From Corynebacterium timonense (lineage in GTDB: Bacteria > Actinomycetota > Actinomycetes > Mycobacteriales > Mycobacteriaceae), in the NCBI RefSeq assembly GCF_900105305.1, contig NZ_LT629765.1, positions 1,860,001 through 1,924,000 on the forward strand: a stretch of DNA of 64,000 bases, in the 5' to 3' direction. Position numbers and translations under genes: made by a program. Below the pieces are notes generated by a model. It saw only the letters and a list, made by a program, of their open reading frames with translations. It searched no databases and was not told the origin of the DNA. Shown piece after piece: positions 27,969 to 43,869 of this stretch; the stretch's first letter is position 1, and each line of letters starts with the position of its first letter.

Positions 27969-28630
27969 CTTTCGGAATCGACGGCCACTCCATGGCCGCT
28001 GGATACAAGCGTGATCAGCCGGTCTTTACGGACGTTTCTATCCGCATGGCGGGCCCCGGATTGAGGTTGCTCAGCGGGCCGAACGGAGCCGGCAAGTCAA
28101 CCTTGCTCGAAGTTTTCTCGGGCTTTCTTCCGTTGCTCTCTGGGAGCCTGGATGTGACCGGAGAGGTCGTCTTTCTGCGACACACGCCGGCGCTTGTGCC
28201 GTTTCTCACCGTGAGTGACAACCTGAGCCTGTACACACGCCGGTACGGACTCAGCGCCGACGACGTTCGTCGGTTCGTGGACGCTTTCTGTCTTCAGGAA
28301 CACCTCTCCAAGCTGCCCTCCGAGCTCTCCACAGGCACTTTACGCAAAGCCTGGATGTTGTGCGGTCTACTCACACGCAGTGACATTCTCTGTCTCGATG
28401 AGCCCTTCAACGGCCTCGACCAGTACTCCTGCGACGTTCTCGCCACCGAGCTCCTCCAGCAAAGCGAAGAGCGCTTAGTGCTTGTTGTCGCACATCAGCC
28501 TCCCGAGAAGTTCACAATCGAGCAGGACAACCGCTTTGGGGACCTCTGCCGGTCCGTGGCGGGGTTCGGTCTCCACTCGGTGAGCGGGGTTAGTGCCGAA
28601 ACCCGATCTTTCCCGGCGGAGAAGGGTTGA
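27965..28630 (+). CDS. ABC transporter ATP-binding protein
   Basis: 221 residues, a short ATPase. Walker A GPNGAGKST near 41-49, signature LSTGTLRK (a degenerate LSGGQ, as in ABC-2/antibiotic-type exporters), Walker B ILCLDEP and the H-loop VVAHQ are all present. The C-terminal 30 residues are poorly conserved. It should power the adjacent permease. Last gene of the cassette; a T-run (about 28724-28730) beside a weak CGCT/AGCG pair may end transcription. Confidence 0.85.
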   Translation: MTFGIDGHSMAAGYKRDQPVFTDVSIRMAGPGLRLLSGPNGAGKSTLLEVFSGFLPLLSGSLDVTGEVVFLRHTPALVPFLTVSDNLSLYTRRYGLSADDVRRFVDAFCLQEHLSKLPSELSTGTLRKAWMLCGLLTRSDILCLDEPFNGLDQYSCDVLATELLQQSEERLVLVVAHQPPEKFTIEQDNRFGDLCRSVAGFGLHSVSGVSAETRSFPAEKG

Positions 28631-28739
28631 AGATCAGTACTGCGACACCAGAGCAAAACGGGAAAGCCAATCTCCTTTTTCCTACCACCACGCCGGTGTG
28701 TGCGTAAGCAGAGGTGGGAACTCGCTTTTTTTAGCGCAG

Positions 28740-28937
28740 GCTTCTGCGCGGCAACGACCTTGACCTGGCCGAGGCCGTGTTCAGCTCGCGCGAGACGGTG
28801 ATTAACCGTATCCCCCCTTCGGCGACTTCGACGGCGCCACCCGCGACCCCTCCGTCATACGCGTCCGAGGCGTGGTCTTGTTCGGCGGGGTCGACATCGT
28901 CCGCAAACCGAAAAGCGATAAGCACGATAAAAACTAG
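28740..28937 (+). pseudogene. 3' remnant of the second DUF1707 gene
   Basis: Reads GNDLDLAEAVFSSRETVI, then after a frame change GDFDGATRDPSVIRVRGVV and LFGGVDIVRKP to TAG 28935. These match VFSGNDLDL and the last 25 residues of the intact DUF1707/LiaF protein at 21032. About 50 codons of the middle are missing between and within the two remnants. The stop overlaps that of the DUF1801 gene on the other strand. Confidence 0.8.
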
Positions 28938-29365
28938 CCCCGCGGCGCCGCCCGCCGAACCACGTCCCGGATCCGGGCCTCGGTCTGCCCGGTCAGCTCC
29001 AACAGCGCGAAACTCGTCGGCCACATCGCCCCCTCATCGAGCCGGGCAGCGGGCTCGAAACCAAGCGTGGAGTAACGCACATCGAACTTCGAGGCAACCT
29101 GCAAGAACACGACCACACCGTCCTCGCCCTCCCACGCCGGCATCCCGTACCACGTGCGGGCATCAAGGTGCGGCGCCTCCTCCGACACGATGAGATGGAT
29201 CGCCGCCGCAAGGGAACGATCCCCGTCAGGCATCTCCTCGATAAGCGCCTGCAACGCTTCCAGGTTTCTGGCCTTCTTGTTGCCGCCCTTTTCGCGGCGC
29301 AGCTCCTCCGCGCGCTGACGCATAGCCTCACATTCAGCGGGGCTAAACCCCGTCCCACCACTCAT
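28934..29365 (-). CDS. DUF1801-family protein
   Basis: 143 residues. The pattern NLEALQALIEEMPDGDRSLA, then WYGMPAWEGEDGVVVFLQVA and YSTLGFEPAARLDEG fits the DUF1801/YdhG fold, small proteins with an unsettled role (some are called iron chaperones). ATG 29365 is chosen because TAGTCT lies 8 bases upstream (leaderless); an in-frame start at 29398 precedes the box. Tail to tail with the DUF1707 remnant. Confidence 0.75.
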   Translation of the reverse strand: MSGGTGFSPAECEAMRQRAEELRREKGGNKKARNLEALQALIEEMPDGDRSLAAAIHLIVSEEAPHLDARTWYGMPAWEGEDGVVVFLQVASKFDVRYSTLGFEPAARLDEGAMWPTSFALLELTGQTEARIRDVVRRAAPRG

Positions 29366-29408
29366 AGCGCCCAAGACTACCTGGAAAAAGGGCCCCAAAC
29401 GGGACGAA

Positions 29409-29435
29409 AGCCCGGCCCCCGGGAGGGGCCGGGCT
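29409..29435 (-). terminator. Terminator of rpoBC
   Basis: AGCCCGGCCCC and GGGGCCGGGCT form a perfect 11-bp stem with a 5-base loop, followed on the minus strand by TTTCGTCCCGTTT. It is 18 bases after the rpoC stop. Confidence 0.88.
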
Positions 29436-29452
29436 AAGGGCGCCGGATTTAG

Positions 29453-33451
<3,999 letters not shown>

Positions 33452-33559
33452 GTAAATTCCCTTTCACCTCCCGGTTCGGGAGGATCGATTGTTGTCTAAG
33501 TTCTGTGCGTTTCTTCCGGGCGTCGCTACGCGTGCGCGTGGCGACGCCCGCCTGGCCTC

Positions 33560-37057
<3,498 letters not shown>

Positions 37058-37416
37058 CTCACGCGGGCCCGGGACGCTGCTCTGGCGTACAGCCTCTCCG
37101 GACAACCGCTGGATAAATTAGCATTCGGTCTGCTGTGGAAGATCCGCCCCCAAAAATGCACAAAGTCACCTTGTCAAATACGGTGATGTCCGCGAAACGT
37201 GCCCCGCAGAAACTCCGTAAAAACAAGGTTCCTCACCCAAACTGGAGACGGCTTCCAGCGCAACCACCTAGCTTATACAACAGCGCGCGCATTGTAAAGC
37301 CTTGCCGCCCGACGCTCAACACCACCCCCCGTGGTGCTCCAGTCACTGTCCGCGAGCCCCGCCCGCCGTCGTGGGCGGGTTACTCGCCTGCGGGGAACTC
37401 TACCACCGGGCGCGGA
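37058..37416. other. rpoB upstream region
   Basis: 359 bases with no gene. On the minus strand there is a consensus TTGACA (37172-37177) and AT-rich text (GCATTTTTGG; GCTAATTTATCC) downstream, but no box sits at the exact 17-base distance, so the start site is uncertain. A leader of roughly 50-100 bases precedes rpoB. Confidence 0.45.
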
Positions 37417-38382
37417 CTATTCCGCAACTTCCCCGTCCTCGCGCTCGGCGCGCCGCGCGGAGCGGAACGCCAGAATGAGCCACACCAGCCCGCCGACTGC
37501 GAGGATCGCGCCAAGAACGATCACGCCGATGGTCACCGCCCGCGACTGCTCCTGGGAGAACACGGCGTTGAGCTGCCCAGCCATCGCGTCGACGCGCTCC
37601 GGCGCCATGCGGGCGTCGTAGGAGACGCCGTCTTCCAGCCGCTGCCCTTCGGCATCCGCGTAGTAGTTGTCCACCTTCTCGTCCATCCCGACAACGAAGC
37701 CCGAGATCTGGTCGACGCTGATCCGCCGCGACGCGGAGTGGTGCAGGAAGGCCCGCACGGGGTCCTCCCCCTCCTCGGCGATGACCTTGGTGTTGCGCAG
37801 GTCCGCGTACGCCTCGGCGAGGTTCGTCGGGGCGACGGTCTGCTCAAACACGTAGACGGTGCGCCCGGCGATCTCCTCCTCGCCGACGTACTCCGCGGGG
37901 GCAACATCGCGCAGCGCGGGGTCGAACACGTCGTAGCTGTGCTGGCCCACGTCGGCGGGGAATTTCAGCCAGTGCCCCGCGCCCTCGACCTCGGTCGAGG
38001 GCAGCCCCATGATCGAGCGCAACGACATCGGCCCTTCCGGCTCCCCGGAGAGCCGGTTCATGGTGTAGGACCACGTCTCGGCGGTCACTAGGTTCTCAAA
38101 GTCAGACTCCTCGTCCCCGGCCCGCAGCGTGTCGCCGACGCGGACGCCGACGCTCTCCTCGTCCGCCGGCCCCTGAAGTTCGAGGTGCAACTGCCGGGTG
38201 ACGGGCACCGTCTCCTCGCCATAGCGTCCCTGCGGGTCCTCCATCGTCCACGTCGTCTCTTCGAGGTCGAGGGGCAAGCGCCCGTCGCCAAGGAGAAAGC
38301 GGGGCGCGACGCCCGCGCCGACCATGAGGGCAACGCCCAGACCGACGAGGAGAATCGGGATAATACGGAGCCTAAAGAGCAT
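37417..38382 (-). CDS. DUF3068 membrane protein
   Basis: 321 residues: N-terminal helix (IIPILLVGLGVALMVGAGVA), a large extracytoplasmic beta-rich domain (residues 30-280), and a C-terminal helix (AVTIGVIVLGAILAVGGLVW) with a basic/acidic tail. This is the DUF3068 plan found in mycolate-bearing actinobacteria; some databases call it PorA-family, but function is not established. TACAAT lies 8 bases before the ATG (leaderless). The IS481 remnant ends 34 bases upstream. Confidence 0.8.
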   Translation of the reverse strand: MLFRLRIIPILLVGLGVALMVGAGVAPRFLLGDGRLPLDLEETTWTMEDPQGRYGEETVPVTRQLHLELQGPADEESVGVRVGDTLRAGDEESDFENLVTAETWSYTMNRLSGEPEGPMSLRSIMGLPSTEVEGAGHWLKFPADVGQHSYDVFDPALRDVAPAEYVGEEEIAGRTVYVFEQTVAPTNLAEAYADLRNTKVIAEEGEDPVRAFLHHSASRRISVDQISGFVVGMDEKVDNYYADAEGQRLEDGVSYDARMAPERVDAMAGQLNAVFSQEQSRAVTIGVIVLGAILAVGGLVWLILAFRSARRAEREDGEVAE

Positions 38383-38416
38383 GAATCCCGATTGTATCGG
38401 ACTGAGAGCACCAACC

Positions 38417-38895
38417 CTAGGTGTACTTCCCCGTGGCGTTGTGAACGCGTTGTGCGGGGGTGAGGCCGTCGATGACGGTGTGGGCTCGATGGTCGTTGTA
38501 GTCGTGGAGAAACTCCGCGTGCGTCTGCTGCCGGGCCTTTTCGCTGGCGTATGGGCGGATGTGGGCCCATTCCTGCATAAGTGTGCGGTTGAATCGTTCT
38601 ACTTTGCCGTTGGTCTGCGGCCGGTACGCCTTGGTGTCAACATGCTTAACCGCACCCAGGGCAGCGTTGAACGCCTTGGAACGGTAGCAGGCGCCGCTGC
38701 CGGCCATCACCCGGGTCACGTCGACGTCGTGGGCGGAAAAGAACGCGCAGGCACGCCGCATAAACCCGGCGGCGGTGTCTTTCTTCTCGCCGGCCAAGGT
38801 CTCCGGGTACACCATCGGCGAATAGTTATCCACGGCGTGATGCAGGTAGGAATACCCGCGTCCGGCGATCCTGCGCGAAGCCTCGCCCGCGCCGC
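38417..38895 (-). mobile_element. IS481-type transposase, 3' fragment and right end
   Basis: Minus-strand frame ending at TAG 38417 codes the C-terminal half of an IS481 transposase: GRGYSYLHHAVDNYSPMVY (first catalytic Asp), QTNGKVERFNRTL (catalytic Glu) and LTPAQRVHNATGKYT. The middle catalytic Asp is lost (VMAGSGACYRS where VLTDNGSCYRS is usual), so it is dead. The terminal inverted repeat TAGGTGTACTTCCCCG is at the lower edge. The matching 5' part is at 40945-41402. Confidence 0.85.
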
Positions 38896-38911
38896 TGACC
38901 ACACTGAAGAG

Positions 38912-39034
38912 ATGCCGCTGACGTTTCTTGGTTGGCTCGAGACCTTTGTTCCTTTCGTCGCCGGTACTACCTCCGTCTTGCTCATGCTCGGCTGGCGTGG
39001 CATCGCGAGGCTCGCCGTGTCGAGGCGCCGCTAG
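38912..39034 (+). CDS. Possible 40-residue hydrophobic peptide
   Basis: ATG 38912 preceded by GAAGAG; codes MPLTFLGWLETFVPFVAGTT followed by SVLLMLGWRGIARLAVSRRR, one hydrophobic helix with a basic tail. It overlaps the HNH gene stop by 3 bases and lies in the junction between that gene and the IS481 fragment. No family recognised; it may be chance. Confidence 0.3.
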   Translation: MPLTFLGWLETFVPFVAGTTSVLLMLGWRGIARLAVSRRR

Positions 39035-40275
39035 ACCCAGCTGAGCTCGTTGAACTCCTCCAGCGTCCGGGCGTCGTCGTTGCGCACCGGCAGCCCGCGG
39101 TCTGTGCTGACGTAGCGCACCCCGCCCGGGCCCAGGAAATGAAAGTCCCCACCGTCGCGCAAAATCGTGATGTGGTTGTCGCTGACGAGGCTGTGGCACG
39201 CCGAACACAACGGCAGCAAGTTGTCCAGATCCGTCGGCCCGCCGTCCGCCCAGTCGTGGACGTGGTGCATTTCCATAAAGCGCGTGTGACTGCACCCGGG
39301 CATCGCGCACTGGTGACGCCACATGAGCATCAGCGCGTTGACCTGGGCGTCGGAGGCAAGCCGAAACGAGCGCCCACTGTTGAGCACCAGCCCTTTATCG
39401 TCGACCCTGTTGAGCCGGTAGGAGGCGTTGGCGAGGAAGTTTTTCACCGCCTCCGAGGGCGCACCAGGGTTGTAGGGCAGGTAGGCCTTTCCGTCGGTGG
39501 TCATAACGACATTGACGTGCGCCCCCGGTGCGCGCAACGGGTTACGCGGCCGCGACAACGTCATGTTGACCATACCCATAAACGCGCTAACCAGCACTTC
39601 CCCGATGGGCAGGCCGAAACCGGAGCAGCCGCGTGTTTTCTTATCCTGGCGGTCCATTTCAGCGTCGATACGCTCCGGATCCACTGTCCCGTCGTTGCCT
39701 GCTAAGGATGTCCAGTCCACGTCGTGCCAGGCGAGTTCCCCGACCTTCATCGCCGCCATCACACGCGCGCCTTCCGCCGCGTTGAAGTCCGCCCACAGCT
39801 TTATACGCCCATCCGGCGCGGCTTTTAGACGCACGTAGGACGTCCTCGTCGCTTTCTTTGCTGGCTGGCGGAATTGCAGCAGCGCGATCTCCAACTCGTG
39901 AAACGTCATGGTGCAGGCCAGCTCCACCAGCTCAGCCTCGTTGTCCTTTGTGAGCAGCGGCAGTATCAATCTGACCTTGGAGTAGTTTGTTCGCCCCTCC
40001 AAGAATGCTTGTGCCATCACCTCGAAGCGCAGCATTGCGCGGGCAACCCTGACGTACTCGTGGGCGGTGGAGTTCGGCACCGCGATGCTCCTAACAAGCC
40101 ATAATGCGGTCGTTTGTGCGCCGAACTGGGGGGCGAGCCCGAGGACGTCGAAAAGTGCTATGGCGTAGAGTATCTGCGCCTTGCGGCGCGAGAATACGCC
40201 GAACCCTTTTTCGATGGTGTGCGCGATATGCAAGGGTGCGCTGTCCCTGCTGACGGTGGTTGGTGGTGTGTCCAT
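39031..40275 (-). CDS. DUF222 (13E12 repeat family) HNH endonuclease
   Basis: 414 residues from ATG 40275. Residues 20-280 are DUF222 (helical); the C-terminal HNH nuclease has two zinc cysteine pairs and the active-site histidines (CAMPGC, MEMHHVHDWADGGPTDLDN, LLPLCSACHSLV). HNH proteins cut DNA; DUF222/13E12 copies are repeated in actinobacterial genomes and in mycobacteria serve as a prophage integration site. TATACT at about 40314-40319 and GGGGGAG before the ATG support this start; ATG 40299 is the alternative. The gene sits inside an IS481 element, next to the 45-bp array. Confidence 0.82.
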   Translation of the reverse strand: MDTPPTTVSRDSAPLHIAHTIEKGFGVFSRRKAQILYAIALFDVLGLAPQFGAQTTALWLVRSIAVPNSTAHEYVRVARAMLRFEVMAQAFLEGRTNYSKVRLILPLLTKDNEAELVELACTMTFHELEIALLQFRQPAKKATRTSYVRLKAAPDGRIKLWADFNAAEGARVMAAMKVGELAWHDVDWTSLAGNDGTVDPERIDAEMDRQDKKTRGCSGFGLPIGEVLVSAFMGMVNMTLSRPRNPLRAPGAHVNVVMTTDGKAYLPYNPGAPSEAVKNFLANASYRLNRVDDKGLVLNSGRSFRLASDAQVNALMLMWRHQCAMPGCSHTRFMEMHHVHDWADGGPTDLDNLLPLCSACHSLVSDNHITILRDGGDFHFLGPGGVRYVSTDRGLPVRNDDARTLEEFNELSWV

Positions 40276-40398
40276 TGCTCCCCCAAGCGTGTCGATCATG
40301 TGTTTGATTGACAGTATAACAACGCTTCGGACATGTGGGTTGAGCTGGCTAAAGGCAGCTTTTCGACGTTTGCATAGCGCGCGTGTTTGAATGCAACG

Positions 40399-40940
40399 GA
40401 TTATGCAATGCGTACCGATCAGCCCCCGACCGTCGAGCGCCGCAACTATGCAACGCATACCCCCGGCCGCATGCGGACGGGCCCGAAACTATGCCATGCA
40501 TACGGATCAGCGCCCGAGCGTCGAGCGCACCGACTATGCAATGCATACGGATCAATGCCCAACCGTCGAGCGCCGCAACTATGCAACGCATACCGATCAG
40601 CCCCCAGCCGTCGAGCGCCGCAACTATGCAATGCATACCGATCGGCGCCCGAGCGTCGAGCGCCGCAACTATGCAATGCATACGCCCCGGCGCCGAAGCG
40701 GAGGGGCCTGAAACTATGCAATGCATTCATCTCGGCCCCGAAGCGGACGGGCCCGCGCCTATGCAATGCAGACCGATCAACCCCCCGACCAACGAGCGCC
40801 GCGCCTATGCAACGCATACACCCCAGCCCCGAAGCGGACGGGCTCAAAACTATGCAATGCATACGGAACAACCTCCAACCGCCAAGCGCCCCGACTATGC
40901 AATGCATACATCCCGGCCCCTGTTCGCGACGGTCGAAAAG
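40399..40940. repeat. Twelve-unit 45-bp tandem array with 13-bp palindromes
   Basis: Twelve units of 43-46 bp (mostly 45). Each begins with AACTATGCAATGCATAC or a 1-2 base variant; inside it TATGCA-A-TGCATA is a perfect inverted repeat with one central base. The other 28 bases come in two types: A (CGATCAGCCCCCGACCGTCG then AGCGCCGC) and B (CCCCGGCCCCGAAGCGGACG then GGCCTGA), in the order A B A A A A B B A B A B. 45 bp is 15 codons, so several frames stay open, for example MHCIVAALDGWGLIG repeated on the minus strand; I treat these as by-products. The units have no unique spacers, so it is not CRISPR. Confidence 0.92.
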
Positions 40941-40944
40941 TAGC

Positions 40945-41402
40945 CCACCCGAAAAGAATGGATGGGTGATTTCATTGGAGCAATGGGCACAGATCCGGTA
41001 GCGCGCCAGCACCCGACCGACCATGGACCGCGGAATCCCCAGGTGGTAGCTAATACGGTGCGGGACCCCACTGGCGGGTAAACCGCAGTGTGATGATGCG
41101 GCGCTGGGTGCGCACCGGCAGCTGGTGCACACACGTGCGTTGGTCGGCTGGAGCGGTCAGTGAGCACTTCCCCCGGCGGGCCCGGCTCACCCACCTGTCG
41201 ACGGTGGCCGAGCAGACCTAGAAATATTTAGCGACTCGGCTCGGTGTTCATCCGTGGGTGAAGACCAGCTCAACCATCCCTACTCAGCCGGCCGGGGTCA
41301 AAGGCGCGTGACGGTGTGGCATGGAAGCCTTCGTTGTGGATGTTCGAGTCGGTACCTACAGCTTCCCCCATCCGCTTACAACCTCCCAGGGACGTACCCC
41401 TA
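40945..41402 (-). mobile_element. IS481-type transposase, degraded 5' fragment and left end
   Basis: Minus-strand sequence codes, with frameshifts and stops, the N-terminal helix-turn-helix part of an IS481 transposase: LTPAGRL, MVELVFTHG, TDRSSRPTH and GVPHRISYHLGIPRSMVGRV then LARYR. The end TAGGGGTACGTCCCTGGGAG is an imperfect inverted repeat of the right end at 38417. The terminal TAG coincides with the stop codon of the neighbouring dehydrogenase gene. Confidence 0.8.
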
Positions 41403-42896
41403 GCGCAGGATATCCCGGCCCAGCTTCAGCGCGGTCGCCATCGCTTCCGCCCACTGCGGTCGAGGCACGACGTTATCCATGAGCGTGATCAGGCGGGTCT
41501 GGGTGACGTTACGCTGCTCGGTGTACTTGGTCAGGCCGCCGTCACCGTGGCGGCGGCCCACGCCCGACTTCTTCCAGCCGCCCATCGGGGCGTCGATAGC
41601 CGACCAGGCGGGGGCGTAGCCCTCGTTGATATTGACGGTGCCCGTCTCCAAGCGCTCGGCTATGCGACGCCCCGTCGCTCCGCTCGCCCACACGGAGGCG
41701 TTGAGGCCGTAGTCGGTGTCGTTGGCGCGCTCGATGGCCTCCTCGTCCGAGTCGACGACCTCGATGTAAACCACCGGGCCGAAGACTTCCTCGCGGTAGA
41801 GCTCCGCGTCGGCCGGGACGTCGGTGAGCACCGTCGGCGCGAAGAAGGTCTCGCCGAGCTCCGGCAGGCGCCGCCCGCCGGTGAGCACCGTCGCCCCCTT
41901 GTCCACGGCGTCGTTGACCAGGCGCTCGACCTCGTCCGCGTGCTCCACCGAGATGAGGCTGCCCATGTCGATGTCCCAGTCGTGGCCCGCGCCGACACGC
42001 AGACTCTGGACCTTGGACACGAACGCCGGGATGAACTCCTCGGCCACGTCGCGGTGCACGTACATCCGCTCAATGGAGATGCATAGCTGGCCGGTGTTGC
42101 CGAAGCAGGCGATCCACGCGCCGTCCACGGTGCGCTTGACATCCGCGTCGTGCGCCACGATCATCGCGTTCTTGCCGCCGAGCTCCATCGAGTAGTCAAT
42201 CAACCGCGCCGCCGCCTGCTGCGCCAGCTTCTCCCCCGTCGCCGTGGAGCCGGTGAACATGAGGTAGTCGCACTCCTCAACGATGGCCTGGCCCACCTCG
42301 GAGCCACGGCCCGGCACCACCTGGAACACATCGCGCGGCAGGCCCGCGCGCTCCAGCAGCTCGACACCGGCCAGGGCGGACAGCGGAGTCTGCGAGTCCG
42401 GCTTGAGCACGACCGCGTTGCCCGCAAAAATCGCGGCGAGCGCGTCGCACACCGACAGCGACAGCGGGTAGTTAAACGGGGCGATCACGCCCACCACGCC
42501 CTTCGGGGCGCGCTGCTCCCACGTGCTGGTCAGAACCGGCACGACGGGCTTACGCCGGCGCGGCTTCAGCAGCTTGGCTCCTTTGTAGGCGTAGTGGCGC
42601 GACGTCAGTGCGACGTCGAGAAGCTCCTCGAGCGCGGACAGGCGGCTCTTGCCGTTTTCGTCCTGGATGGTGTCCATGAGGCGCTCGCGGTTATCCAGCA
42701 CCAGGTTGTGGAAGCGCAGGAAAATTTTCCGGCGCTCGCGGAAACTCGTCTGCGCCCACCGCTTCTGCGCCACGCGGGCGCGCGCGAAGGCCTCCTTCGT
42801 CTCGCCTTTCGTGTGCTCGGGGACGGTGGCGATAACCTCGCCGGTTGCGGGGTTGACAATGTCGGTCGTCGCTTCTTCGCGGAGCGCGTGCGTCAC
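41400..42896 (-). CDS. Aldehyde dehydrogenase, succinate-semialdehyde dehydrogenase type
   Basis: 498 residues, GTG start with GAGAGAGG upstream. ALDH motifs: GVIAPFNYPLSLSV, FTGSTATGEKLA, catalytic Glu in MELGGKN and catalytic Cys in GNTGQLCISIER, then EEVFGPVVYIEV. The family oxidises aldehydes with NAD(P); similar actinobacterial proteins are annotated succinate-semialdehyde dehydrogenase (NADP+). No GABA gene is near, so the substrate is unproven. Its stop codon lies in the IS481 terminal repeat, so the original last residues may have been replaced. Confidence 0.85.
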   Translation of the reverse strand: MTHALREEATTDIVNPATGEVIATVPEHTKGETKEAFARARVAQKRWAQTSFRERRKIFLRFHNLVLDNRERLMDTIQDENGKSRLSALEELLDVALTSRHYAYKGAKLLKPRRRKPVVPVLTSTWEQRAPKGVVGVIAPFNYPLSLSVCDALAAIFAGNAVVLKPDSQTPLSALAGVELLERAGLPRDVFQVVPGRGSEVGQAIVEECDYLMFTGSTATGEKLAQQAAARLIDYSMELGGKNAMIVAHDADVKRTVDGAWIACFGNTGQLCISIERMYVHRDVAEEFIPAFVSKVQSLRVGAGHDWDIDMGSLISVEHADEVERLVNDAVDKGATVLTGGRRLPELGETFFAPTVLTDVPADAELYREEVFGPVVYIEVVDSDEEAIERANDTDYGLNASVWASGATGRRIAERLETGTVNINEGYAPAWSAIDAPMGGWKKSGVGRRHGDGGLTKYTEQRNVTQTRLITLMDNVVPRPQWAEAMATALKLGRDILR

Positions 42897-42998
42897 GGGG
42901 TGTCCTCTCTCGGTGATTCATCAGCCGGTTCATCGGCCGCGAAAACTTTTGGCCCCGATCCTATACCTGTGGCGGCACCTACATCTAGAGTTCACTTC

Positions 42999-43790
42999 AT
43001 GGCTCAATCACAGAAGGACGCAAAGGCGCTGTTCATCTCCGGCGGCGCCACCGGAATCGGCAAAGAGACCGCGAAGAAGATGCTCGCACGCGGGTGGGTC
43101 GTGGGATGCTACGACATCGTCGACGTCGCATGGGGCGCGGAAGCGGCGGACCTGCCCGGGACCTTGATCACCGGGCACCTCGACGTCCGCTCCTGGGAGG
43201 ACTGGCAGGCGGCACTGACCGACTTCACCGCCCACACCGGCGGCCGGCTCCACGCCTTCTTCAACAACGCCGGCGTCATCGTCGACGGCCCCTTGCGCGA
43301 GCAAGACCCCGAAAAGATCCAGTGGCTCGTGGACATCAACGTCGTCGGCGCGACGTACGGGGCAAAAGCGTGCCACCCTTACCTCAAGCGCACGCGGGGC
43401 GCGGTCATGATCTCTATGTGCTCGGCGTCCGCGTTTTTCGGACAGCCCGACGTGTCTACTTACTCAGCGTCCAAGTTCTACGTCAAGGGGCTCACCGAGG
43501 CGCTCGCCATCGAGTGGGCGAAGGACAAGATCCGCGTCCACGACCTCATGCCGCTGTGGGCGAAGTCGGCAATCTCTGAGGTCAACGCCCGCTCCATCAG
43601 CACGCTCGGGGTGCGCATGATGCCGGAGGACATCGCCGACAAAGCCGCCAAGGTGTTCACCACCTCCAACCCGTACAGCAAGAAGAAGATGCACCACACC
43701 GTCAGCGGCCCCGATACGGTGCTCAAGATCCTCTCGGACTTCGGGCCGGACATCGCGAAGCGCTACGTGAACAAGTTCCTCGTGGGGTAG
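42999..43790 (+). CDS. Short-chain dehydrogenase/reductase
   Basis: 263 residues, classical SDR: NAD(P) motif GGATGIGK at 16-23, FNNAGVI, and the catalytic YSASK preceded by CSASAFFG. The C-terminal part (YSKKKMHHTVSGPDTVLKIL) is like other corynebacterial SDRs of unknown substrate. TAGAGT lies 7 bases before the ATG (leaderless). Divergent from the aldehyde dehydrogenase, so they may act on related substrates. Confidence 0.85.
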   Translation: MAQSQKDAKALFISGGATGIGKETAKKMLARGWVVGCYDIVDVAWGAEAADLPGTLITGHLDVRSWEDWQAALTDFTAHTGGRLHAFFNNAGVIVDGPLREQDPEKIQWLVDINVVGATYGAKACHPYLKRTRGAVMISMCSASAFFGQPDVSTYSASKFYVKGLTEALAIEWAKDKIRVHDLMPLWAKSAISEVNARSISTLGVRMMPEDIADKAAKVFTTSNPYSKKKMHHTVSGPDTVLKILSDFGPDIAKRYVNKFLVG

Positions 43791-43817
43791 CGCCGGGAGG
43801 GGGCGTCGATAAGCGAA

Positions 43818-43847
43818 AGCTCCCCACACCGAGCGGTGCGGGGAGCT
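43818..43847 (-). terminator. Terminator of rplJL
   Basis: AGCTCCCCACACC and GGTGCGGGGAGCT form a 13-bp stem with one mismatch and a 4-base loop, about 23 bases after the rplL stop; on the minus strand it is followed by TTTCGCTTATCG. Confidence 0.85.
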
Positions 43848-43869
43848 GAGCGCGAAAGAGGGGGCGCGA

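Noticed and set aside
40399..40940. CRISPR array
   Set aside because: Units are contiguous repeats without unique spacers, spacer classes recur, and no cas gene is in the window.
40383..41132. Five overlapping ORFs (106-228 codons) across the 45-bp array
   Set aside because: Period 45 is a multiple of 3, so any open unit stays open in every frame; no frame has a clear ribosome site or conserved domain.
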